This document shows positions 56,140-64,000 of a stretch of 64,000 bases of DNA, piece by piece (within the stretch, counting starts at the first letter, position 1; the number at the start of each line of letters is the position of its first letter). Made by a program: the position numbers and the translations under genes. Origin of the DNA: Neoarius graeffei (taxonomy: Eukaryota > Chordata > Actinopteri > Siluriformes > Ariidae); NCBI RefSeq assembly GCF_027579695.1, contig NC_083576.1, positions 33,400,760 through 33,464,759 on the forward strand. The letters are read 5' to 3'. The notes below the pieces were generated by a model that made no database searches, had not been told where the DNA came from, and was given only the letters and a program-made list of their open reading frames with translations.

Positions 56140-56550
56140 ATGGGAAAGCACTGCATTGTGTTTGGATGTTCAAATTCATATACAACAGGACATTCAGTTC
56201 ACGAATTTCCAAGAAACGACACTAATCTAAAGCAACAGTGGGTGAAATTTGTGCAAATGAAGTGAGCAGATTTCATGTTCCCACCGGAGAAGAGTCAAGT
56301 GGGAATTTGTGAGCAAAATTTTGACAAGAACTGCTATGAAAGACAGGTGTTCTTGATGGAACAGATGACAGGCTAGAAGAGAAAAAAAACTTTTGAAACC
56401 AGGAAGTGTGCCAACTATCCAGACATCTACATGTGCCAATGCAGTGTCTAATCCCAGTGCCAAACGATCTGAGACCACTAGCCCAGGACAACTTACACCC
56501 TCTGTCAAGAAGAGGAGAGCTGTTGACAAGTTGATGACAGCCCATGTAAA
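56140..56550 (+). pseudogene. THAP domain fragment
   Basis: From the Met at 56140: MGKHCIVFGCSNS with the first two Cys, then HSVHEFPRNDTNLKQQW, an in-frame TGA near 56263, and CEQNFDKNCYE, where the usual CxxHF is CEQNF (His to Asn). Past a second stop, the next frame has KPGSVPTI, the end-of-domain box, and a Ser/Pro/Lys linker. With a stop inside and a zinc ligand changed, it cannot fold normally. The source could be a transposon or a host THAP gene copy. Confidence 0.7.
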
Positions 56551-56929
56551 TATGCATCTTTTTTATTGTTATCAGTTAATAACAACCAGCTAATACTCTA
56601 GATTGATTAGAATATATTTAAACTGGTATTAGAGTCAAAGCACAAAATGATGGACACTAATATTTGCATATTTCTGTCTATTAAAAAATTATAATTATGA
56701 TATTTATTAGTACACATAGTGGTACAGTAGTGGTGCATGCAGTTGCTAACCTGCATGGATAGTAGGGACCCTACTAGACCTAGTGATTACCACTGTTTGC
56801 TGCACATAGATCTACATATGACTTAGCCTACTAATAATAAATCTGATTCATCAAAGTGTTCATTACCACCAGAACGACCACATGGGAATTATTGGAGCAA
56901 AAAAGAAACTCACTGATTTAATAAATGAC

Positions 56930-58148
56930 ATTTGGACAGTTCATCAATTCCCCTATTATCGCCCACCGCAGAGCCATCGGCATCGCTGGTGACACCTCCC
57001 ACCCTTCACACTCACTCTTCAGCCTCCTGCCCTCAGGGAAAAGGTACCGGAGCCTCTGGGCCCGCTCCACAAGACTGCTGAACAGCTTCATCCACCAGGC
57101 TGAACTCTGTCCACTAGGGTGCATCAGTTGCCCCATAAAAATGAAAAGTTCCTCCGATCATGATGCATTTTTGTTTTTATGTTCCTTTTGGTAAGAAAAC
57201 ACACTGGGTGAAATATTTTGACAAAATTCAAAAGTTTAATGGTGGCACCAGGAGCTCAAAGTTATGGAAAAAGCTGCTATTTTATGACTTTTATGACAAA
57301 ATTTCGATCACTTTTCATGAAACATTATGGCACCTTACAGAGTATACCAAATATCTTAGATACACATTTTTAGTACATATTCTAAATATATTATCAAGCA
57401 CAGTTTGAGTTTTAGCTGTTCATTGAATCATTGTTCAACTACTTTTAAACAATACAAATGTATTATGAATCACATTAATGCTTCTCAATCCCTTGCAAAG
57501 GTTCTTAACATGATCTCTGGGTCACAAGAAATCAATAAATGGAGTCCAACATTGTGATTCAAACCTTACGCGAAAACATAAAATAAGCGTTTTTTGGCAA
57601 AAAATGAACCTCATGGTGCCACCATCAGACATTTGAACATGGTCAAAAAATTTTACAGGATGTCTTTATTGGTGAAAAGAAACACCCAAATAAAAATGCA
57701 TCAGATTTTATGAAAGTGAGGGCAACTGATACACCCTACTGTCCACTACCTACCCCCTACCCCTGTTCTGTAACACATTCATTCACACAAGAAACTATCT
57801 CATCCGTTTGCACATCACACCACAAACATTAGCATGACTGCTGTATCTGCTGCTATTGCTCATTTGCATGCATGACTGTTCATATACACTTCATAAGCTG
57901 CTCTTCTAGCACCTTCTCCATTAGATATTGTACTGTATTTGCACTACTGCTATTTTGTATATTGTTTGATTTTAGAGTGTATTTTTATCTATATTATCTA
58001 TATTTATAAATATTTATATATATTGTTTTTCTTAATTTTTTTGTAATCTTTGTCTGTTTTTTACAAGTAAGGTGAGAGAGAAACGGCATTTCGATTCTCC
58101 TATATGTCCTGGATATATAGTGAATTGACAATAAAGAATCTTTGAATC
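56930..58148 (+). mobile_element. LINE 3' fragment (L2/CR1-like) split by a hAT MITE
   Basis: The plus strand encodes HRRAIGIAGDTSHPSHSLFS and LLPSGKRYRSLWARSTRLLN, the ORF2 tail also seen at 1674-2195. After the MITE (57115-57738) the 3' UTR continues at 57747 and ends with GACAATAAAGAATCTTTGAATC. Only the last part of the element survives, as in 5'-truncated LINE copies. Confidence 0.82.
57115..57738. mobile_element. hAT-type MITE in the LINE tail
   Basis: Ends TAGGGTGCATCAGTTGCCC and, inverted, TAGGGTGTATCAGTTGCCC. The 8-bp TSD CTGTCCAC lies at 57107-57114 and 57739-57746. 624 bp, no coding frame. hAT by TSD length. Confidence 0.92.
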
Positions 58149-58269
58149 ACTTCATATTTTCTTTCAATAATGTCTGAATAAGTGTCCATTTTAAAGATTA
58201 TATTTCTGCATTTACTGAGGTACATGTAAATATTTTCCCTATATTTTGCAGTGGCCAGCTTATAATAAA

Positions 58270-58510
58270 AATCCACAAACCAATCTATGTTTCCAGTTCT
58301 CTCTGGCTGGTGGTGCGCTATTGGCAGTGGGTAGGACTGTCGTGAACTGAATGAACTGGCATCTGTTTCTCATCTTGGGGGCTCGAAAATATAACTTTTT
58401 ACTCCGGAATATCCTTAATAATCATCTGCCCCATCATCCGACATATAAGAATCCCAATCACTATCAGAATTCTCTCCAGAACGTGATTTCATATCGAGAC
58501 TGGTCTAACC
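58270..58510 (-). pseudogene. Acidic fragment with YIFEPP motif
   Basis: The minus strand reads GENSDSDWDSYMSDDGADDY, a stop, then GYSGVKSYIFEPPR, a stop, then a Ser/Pro-rich stretch. It resembles the acidic frame with YQFEPRRG at 25887-26138 in the TTAA element. It carries in-frame stops, and origin and function are unknown. A shared transposon accessory exon is the simplest guess. Confidence 0.4.
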
Positions 58511-59164
58511 ACTGCTGCGCACATTAACAAAATTGATATCTGGATCTTTGGTACATGTGTGATGTGACATACCCCTTTGGGATCTTCAGGATCAGTCTCA
58601 GCAGATTCCGTGAAAATCGGCTGATCTTATTGATTTTCCATCAATTTATGGAAATTCTTGTGAAATCCTTTTGGATCAGCTGTGGTTTGAAAACACATGG
58701 TCAATCAACATAATGATTGTTGCTTTGTACAAGGAAAAAAGTGTGGTTTGGGGACATTAAATCCACTTTAATAAAAAATAACAAAACAATCTGAAAAAAG
58801 CTACATGAATGTTCGAATCATTTTTAATGTTTAGTGAAATTCTAGTGAAATTCTTAATGATTGTATATACACTGTATATTGTCCCAAAGGTAGGTAAACG
58901 TTTGCTTTTTACTGTGTGCATCAGCAGAAAAGTTTTTTCTCTGGGATATCTCAAACGTTTTATCTCAAACCTCAAACATTTTTTCTCTCTCTCTTTTTTT
59001 AAATATTTGATATGTTTAATTTATTTAGTCTTTTAGACTGTTTGTCCCCTTAAGTTTCGACTTGCTTGAATAATCCCTAACAGCACGGTCTACCAAGTGC
59101 TTAATATGTTAAGAACATTGTCATTCCCTACATTTCTGGTCTATCTGGGAAACTCAGGAGGATC
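58511..59164. other. No feature recognised
   Basis: AT-rich, with TTTTTTCTCTCTCT-type stretches near 58980-59000. I found no supportable gene or repeat boundary. Confidence 0.35.
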
Positions 59165-59269
59165 TTCTAGAAACACAACATTCCGGTACATTTCAGACCC
59201 AGTAACACCCTGAAGCAGAAACTGGTCCACCCTAAGGACAGAATAGCCAGACGCAAACAGGACAACATA

Positions 59270-59954
59270 TGCCGCTTTTCCACTACCAACGCGGCTGAGC
59301 CGTGCCGTGCTGAGTTGGGCTGAGTCGAGCTGAGCGGGGCTGTTGGAGTTGCATTTCGACTACAACCGCGCTGAACCGTGCTGGCTGGAAGTGGGTGGAC
59401 ACATTGGGTGGAGTTAGCGAAAGTGGGTGGACGTCAGGTGATGTCGTTAGGCGGCGCAAACAGTGACATCAGTGACCTTTTAAGCGGTAGTCTCACAACC
59501 CGGAGAGTAAACAATAAACATGGAGGACATGGAGTCGTTAGTGTTGCTGGTCTTGGTGCTGTGGCTTGTTGTCGCCGACAACGGCAACAGATACTGGCAA
59601 GAGCGTATAGATGAGGCAAGGCACATAAGGCTTCATAATTCTCGTAATTCTTCTTCTTCCGGGTTTACGGTGTTTACAGATCCCAACGTGCTCGCGGGCC
59701 GTGTGTGGGCATGTGAGGACACTCCTCCTCACCAATCAGTGCACAGGGGAGTGTCTCCTCACGCCCCTAGCCTCACTCAGCTCGGTTTGGCTCGCTTCAG
59801 CCCTACTCCAAAATCGTGCGAGTTTTGGGTGCTAAGCAGGGCTGAAGCGAGCTGAGTCATGCTGTTCTTAGATAGTCGAAACACGAGCCGTGTCGGGCTG
59901 AAGTGAGCTGAAGCGAGCTGAAGCGAGCTGAAAAAGGGTAGTGGAAAAGGGCCA
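59270..59954. mobile_element. PIF/Harbinger-type non-autonomous element
   Basis: Ends TGCCGCTTTTCCACTACC and, inverted, TGGCCCTTTTCCACTACC, with a 3-bp TSD ATA (59267-59269, 59955-59957). Subterminal GAGCTGAAGC repeats occur at the right end and GCTGAGC repeats at the left. A short frame MEDMESLVLLVLVL (59520 onward) may be the start of a transposase, but no catalytic region follows. Confidence 0.85.
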
Positions 59955-60231
59955 ATAGTGTATGCAATTCAGTGCAGTGAGGAATGCACGGACTCGTATA
60001 TTGTGGAAACCAAACAACCGCTTCACAGGCGTATGGCTCAACACAGGAGAGCCAGTTCCTCAGGCCAGGACTCTGCTGTCTACCTTCATCTTAACAACAA
60101 AGGACACTCATTTCAGGATTGCAACGTACGCATTTTAGCCAGAGAGGATCGTTGGTATGAGCGAGGAGTTAAAGAAGCCATTTTTGTCAACCTGGAACGG
60201 CCATCACTGAACAGAGGTGGAGGTCTAAAGG
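59955..60231 (+). pseudogene. Penelope GIY-YIG endonuclease domain
   Basis: The frame reads VYAIQCSEECTDSYIVET, where the second half of GIY-YIG (YIG) is YIV, then QPLHRRMAQHRR, HLNNKGHSFQD, and EDRWYERGVKEAIFVNLERP with the catalytic Glu region. The enzyme nicks DNA for insertion. The Gly to Val change and the loss of RT make it inactive. It is joined to its upstream linker across the Harbinger insertion. Confidence 0.85.
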
Positions 60232-60738
60232 CCAATTTATGCTGACAACGCAGTCCTCGCAGATGGCGTCTGCGTAGCCCCCCCCCTTCGCAGACGCTCT
60301 GCGCGCACCTCCCAAAAATTGTGACCACCGCAGAAGCCTCGCAGACAGCGTCGCAGACAAGAGGGCTCTGATTGGTCCACTCTACATCCGCTGTACACGC
60401 ACTTCCGCTTCCCTACTTTCCCGGTTTGTTTTGTTTTCACTACCGCCATTTTTAAAAACACGAGCGAAGATGGAGCAGCACGAAGAGCGGTTGATCGAGG
60501 AAGTGAGGAAGTACGTACATCTATACGACTCCAGTTCTAGTCATTACAAGTAACCGGAGGATAAACACTCCACTAACCACACCCACCAACTACTCCTAGC
60601 GATTTTGAGACTTTGCGCCCCCTTGCGTTGTGGCGGTGAATAACATTGCGCACGGCTATTACTCCCCGCTCAACGATAAATTACAACTGTCTGCGAAAAG
60701 CTATCTGCGAAAGCCTTGTCGCAAAAGCATGCAGAGGC
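60232..60738 (+). mobile_element. Probable Harbinger-type element with MADF-like start
   Basis: It separates the Penelope frame at GGGLK from its tail at RHHLSATYN. The left end has GGCCAATTTATGCTGACAAC and repeated TCGCAGACG motifs. The right end is a weak inverse (AGCATGCAGAGGCC). A short frame, MEQHEERLIEEVRKYVHLYD (from about 60470), looks like the start of the MADF/Myb-like protein encoded by Harbinger elements. Edges are approximate and no TSD is clear. Confidence 0.6.
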
Positions 60739-60962
60739 CCCAAGACATCATTTATCAGCCACCTACAATGCATTCCTTGGCACACTTCCCAGACAACTGA
60801 ATGCACACCAAAACCCAGCAGTTTCCAGTGACTCACAAGAGGACAGAGAGAATCAGCATTCCATTGATCACCTTAACGGGCAATCCATTGATCACCCTAA
60901 CGACTCTCGAGGCTGTTCACATCCAGCCCCCAGTGACCCACACCAACAGGATGACTCAGTGA

Positions 60963-61979
60963 CTACGTTTACATGCACATCCAAATCGAGCTGCTGTCGG
61001 TAATCGAGCTGAAGGTCCCAGCAGGGTGCCAGAGAAATCCAATCCTACATGCACACAATGAAATCGGGCTATTGTGTGAGGTGCATTGTGCACCCGAGCC
61101 ACAGGTGGCGCTACACGCCCCATTGTGTTGGTACACTTCCGGTTGTCGTCATGAAGAAGAGCTATTCAAGAGTGTAAACAAAGTTATCAGTTCCGTGTTC
61201 TCCATTGCGCGTTTTTCTCCCGTCCATGAATTTTAATATATTCAACTCCTTAAGCTGAATGAGCATGAACTCCGTCTCCTCATTGCTCCAGAAGTGCACA
61301 TTTCTGCTTGCCTGTGGCAGTGGGGGCGTGGTCAAGCACCGGTCTGTGACAGGAGGGCGGAGCCAGGGAAGGTGAGTGGCAGAACGACGGTACACCTGAC
61401 GATAATTAACCTGTGTTTGTGTGTCTTCCCAGTAACCGCGCCCTATTTAAGGAGGCAGAGGGAGAGCAGAGGGGACAGCTCATCCCGGGACTAGAACACA
61501 GCGCGTGCGTGTGTGTGTGTGCGCGCGCGCGCTTCTCTCAAGAATAAAAGTAGGCTGTTAAACTGAAAAGTCTGACAATAAAAAGCCTATTAGTACCAGA
61601 AGCTTTGTCCTGCCGTCCTCTGTGCTCCACCCACACTTCAGAGAGCTCTACATCGCCATTTTCTCTTCTTTGTTTGTTCCTCCTGACCTCTTCTGCTGCT
61701 CGCTACTACTATTATCATGCCGACCGAGGCTGTTGTGTTTCCCGCTTGTGGTCTCGTCACTCGTCACTTCCGGAAGTAGCTCGACAACTAGCTCGATAGG
61801 GTATACATGCACAAAGTAGCTCGGCAGAAATCGCATAAACTAGGTCGTGTAGCTCGATTCCGAGAAATCAAGTTCGGTTCAATTTTAGCCGAATTAAGGT
61901 GTATACATGGCATTTTGAACTTCGATTTCAGTCGAGCAACGGCAGAAATTCGATTCTCTCTATGTGCATGTAAACGTAG
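60963..61979. mobile_element. DNA element with CTACGTTTACATGCAC ends
   Basis: Terminal inverted repeats CTACGTTTACATGCACAT and the inverse at 61964-61979, with a 3-bp TSD TGA (60960-60962, 61980-61982). Non-coding, with subterminal TCGAGC/GCTCGA motifs at both ends. The 3-bp TSD suggests Harbinger-like; the family is uncertain. It holds a solo LTR at 61313-61652. Confidence 0.85.
61313..61652 (+). repeat. Solo LTR related to family C
   Basis: Starts TGTGGCAGTGGGGGCGTGG and ends CTCTACA, close in layout to the family C LTR (TGTGGCAGCGGGGGC to ACTACA). A TATA-like CCCTATTTAAGG lies near 61441 and AATAAA near 61543. Flanks TTGCC (61308-61312) and TCGCC (61653-61657) are a probable 5-bp TSD with one change. 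A TG/CG repeat is at 61505-61531. Confidence 0.85.
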
Positions 61980-62052
61980 TGAATGACACCTTAGATGAGC
62001 TTTTCATCCATGAGAGGATAAATACCTGATACTCCCTACTAGTCAGACAGAA

Positions 62053-62086
62053 CTGAAGAAGCCTTTCGGATGAGAGGTGAAACGTC
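62053..62086 (+). ncRNA. Candidate hammerhead ribozyme core in the Penelope terminal repeat
   Basis: The order CTGAAGA (62053-62059), a stem II candidate (GCCT pairing with AGGT across 62061-62078), GAAAC (62079-62083) and GTC (62084-62086) fits the hammerhead core with a very short stem III. GAA before CTGAAGA can pair with TTC after GTC as stem I. Penelope elements are known to carry such motifs in their terminal repeats. Cleavage would follow C62086. No activity can be inferred from sequence alone. Confidence 0.55.
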
Positions 62087-62130
62087 TTCAAGAATCTTCA
62101 AGCAAGTCCAGTTGCTCTCTTTTACCACCC

Positions 62131-62640
62131 ACACTTAATATGTTAAGTTGCAACATACCAACATAACTATGTTGCCAAATGTTTAATAAACATTAAGCCG
62201 CCAGGCTTTGAAATAAATGCTCCAGTGTGGTATAATATTTGTTTTCCACTTGCTTGCTGGTGAAATGATTAAACTGTATTTTCCCATTTTATCCACTGCA
62301 GTGCACTTTCTTACCAGAAGAGTGCGCTGTTGCGTCCTTAGTCACACTTCACCTCGCCAACAGAATAGAAACATACTGTATCTAGTTTTCTCACGGTAAA
62401 TCTGAACTCTGTTCAGATCCCTGTTCGACATCTAGTGCACTATACTGGACAAAGCCCTGTTTTCTATACAGTGCGCACTTATAGAGCGTCTGGATCTGTT
62501 TGGGAATCCGTGTCCTCATACTGTAATGTCTGACGATTTATGGCTGAATTACAAACTGCTTCCTAACTCCATGTATAATCGTGATGCACCTAGAATTAAA
62601 CTATTTGGGACTCAGCCTGAGTGGGTTAGAGGGAGGGAGA
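62131..62640. other. No feature recognised
   Basis: Non-repetitive-looking DNA with no convincing reading frame or element boundary. It may be the distal part of the promoter region that follows. Confidence 0.35.
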
Positions 62641-62649
62641 GAGGGAGGG

Positions 62650-62815
62650 AGGGGTAAGGTGGAGTGGGAGTTCGTTTGACCAATCAGAGTGAGGGGTTTA
62701 GCAGAACTGGGGCGTGATTTCCTACTTAAACCCCTAGTCTTCCCCGGATTAAACACACACGAGAGATACACGGCTTTCATCAAATGTATATTTCCAACAG
62801 GAAGACAATTTCAAG
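62650..62815 (+). promoter_or_regulatory. Candidate host promoter and short first exon
   Basis: A CCAAT box (GACCAATCAGAG, about 62678-62689) and a GGGGCGTG element (62709-62716) precede a TATA-like ACTTAAAC (62725-62732). About 50 bp further an ATG at 62783 opens MYISNRKTIS, and a splice-donor-like GTAAGC follows TTTCAA (62813-62818). Spacing suits a real promoter with a small first coding exon. I cannot name the gene, and nothing downstream within the window shows a second exon, so this is an inference. Confidence 0.35.
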
Positions 62816-62818
62816 TAA

Positions 62819-64000
62819 GCAACTCTATTTCTGAATAGTTTGACCTCCAGGTTACCGTTTCAGGTGAGATGCAACACGAAATAGAGTGGAGATGCAGGAT
62901 ATGATTGAGTATAGCATAGCTGACACTGTACGTACCTAATAACAACTTTTTTAAATCAGTTTGTAGTAATTTGCTGCAAATAATGAGCGGATTACTTTTA
63001 TATTTAAAAAAAAAGTTATGTCCAATCTCAACGTTTTTCGGTGCCACTTAGTGGGCTAGGAGCCAAGACTGTACTGCATTCAGCTCCATCAGTACCATCA
63101 GTATGACTTTTTCAGCTACCTGCCTTGAAAGTCTTAGTGTGTTAATACACATTTTATAAACGTTATATGTAGGGTATACAGGAAGGATGGTGCAATTCAC
63201 GTCATTTTGTGCGCTTCACGTGTTAATTGCGCAATAACAGCGTAAACGTTGCACTGATATGGAGATACCGTGATAATAAAATAATGGAATGATGAAATTA
63301 AATCGTACTGTATGCATGTCGTGGTTGTAAAGGTCAAGTGACAAAATAACAATGAAATATGGTTGTTTCAGTAATTATACGAGATAAAAAAAATTACAGG
63401 GCAGATTATTTAATTGCAGTGTTATGTCATTTAGTGTCTTTTTTTTTCCTTGTTGTACTCACAACATAAAATGTGCACATAAAATCATATGGTTATCATA
63501 CTTTTTTCTGTACTTTTCCACCTCCTAGCTCAGGTATATGTGAGTTAGATCTATGTCATGGGTGCAGTACGACTTTTTAAAACAGACCAACAACCTCTAC
63601 ATGCAGCAGATGCTGCTTAATTATAGTGTCAGGTGACAAATGGGTTTCTTGTTCTGTTTACCTTGGGCGTCCATGTCATTAAAAGACACTTAACCGTGTG
63701 TGTGCTTCCACGCCTTGTGCAAGGGCACCTGCGGATAAAGAACTCTGTCAGTAACATTGTGGTATTTTTCCTAAAGAGTGTAATTAAAGACTGAAGTTGC
63801 ATCAAGCTTGCACGCAACATATCTGCATAGACTTAAAACAGTGGCCTTTTTGTAATGTGCAGCGACGTGTGGGCTGAGTTGTCACATGAGCATCGATGAA
63901 ACGAGGCACGTTCTGAAGACATGTTCAACATGGCTTTTGGTTTCTGCAATTAGAAAAATAAATATTCCATTTAGTAGTAACTAAGTCTTTATTCATGTAT
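62819..64000. other. No gene recognised; possible first intron
   Basis: AT-rich DNA without a supportable exon, RNA gene or repeat edge. If the upstream promoter is real, this would be the first intron. Confidence 0.35.

Larger units (their letters stand above)
59165..62130 (+). mobile_element. Penelope-like element, C-terminal end with GIY-YIG and terminal repeat
   Basis: Own sequence: 59165-59269, 59955-60231, 60739-60962 and 61980-62130. It encodes the linker (LVHPKDRIARRKQDN), the GIY-YIG endonuclease, and the C-terminal tail (HLSATYNAFLGTLPRQLN). It then ends in the terminal-repeat region with AAGCCTTTCGGATGAGAGGT and a candidate hammerhead ribozyme. Three DNA elements interrupt it. The RT part is absent, so this is a 5'-truncated copy of Neptune/Poseidon type. 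Confidence 0.85.

Noticed and set aside
1..64000. A novel multi-gene host or defence system
   Set aside because: Every sizeable coding region resolves to a transposable element, and the remaining frames are short or on the wrong strand. I found no operon-like or cooperating host genes.

Overview
The window reads as vertebrate, almost certainly teleost, genomic DNA. The evidence is a tRNA-derived V-SINE/DANA-type SINE, Tc1 transposons, BEL/Pao and Gypsy LTR elements, L2-like and L1-like LINEs, a Penelope-like element, and hAT, Harbinger and Kolobok-like DNA elements, all AT-moderate with microsatellites. An ostariophysan fish such as a catfish is possible but not shown. There is no complete host protein-coding gene. 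The window is a transposon graveyard built by insertion into insertion, and most boundaries can be read from target-site duplications (TSDs).

Nest 1 (about 594-32945). A plus-strand Gypsy-like element (family A) has LTR sequence at 599-1012 and again at 15274-15497 plus 32729-32940. Its coding tail is split by a 12 kb minus-strand Gypsy element, family B (2484-14554, TSD CCAT), which has a PNMA-like gag. B itself carries a hAT MITE and a BED-finger hAT element. The downstream A LTR is split by a minus-strand Gypsy element, family C (15498-32723, TSD CCTGG). C has a SCAN-like gag and integrase upstream of reverse transcriptase, as in Gmr1-like elements. The RT of C is split just before its catalytic YLDD by a plus-strand BEL/Pao element (16675-28774). 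The BEL element carries a Tc1 in its 5' LTR, a SINE in its 3' LTR, and two further insertions.

Nest 2 (33015-51867). One Tc1 element (about 1.6 kb when its pieces are summed) is stretched over 18.8 kb. It holds a small LTR-like insertion (33364-33827) and a large solo LTR (family D, 34223-50995, TSD CTCC). Family D holds an L2-like LINE with open ORF1 and ORF2 and GC-rich 5' tandem monomers, a THAP-bearing DNA element, a TTAA-flanked DNA element, and a solo LTR of family B (42965-50290, TSD CTAA). That B LTR was hit by a 5.8 kb L1-like LINE, which in turn carries a SINE fragment.

Right arm (51868-64000). This holds a THAP exon with a plausible splice donor, a full SINE, a degraded Gypsy gag joined to an LTR end, a second THAP fragment, and an L2/CR1-like LINE tail split by a hAT-type MITE. 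It also holds a Penelope-like element with a GIY-YIG domain and a candidate hammerhead ribozyme, interrupted by three DNA elements. Near 62.7-62.8 kb a promoter-like stretch with a short exon and splice donor is the only hint of a host gene start.

No cooperating gene system is visible. The exciting content is structural: readable five-level nesting, an apparently intact LINE with promoter-like monomers, a Gypsy element with unusual gene order, and several transposon-borne domains (SCAN-like, PNMA-like, THAP, BED, MADF-like) of the kinds hosts have domesticated. Family names come from motif recognition by eye, not from a database search.
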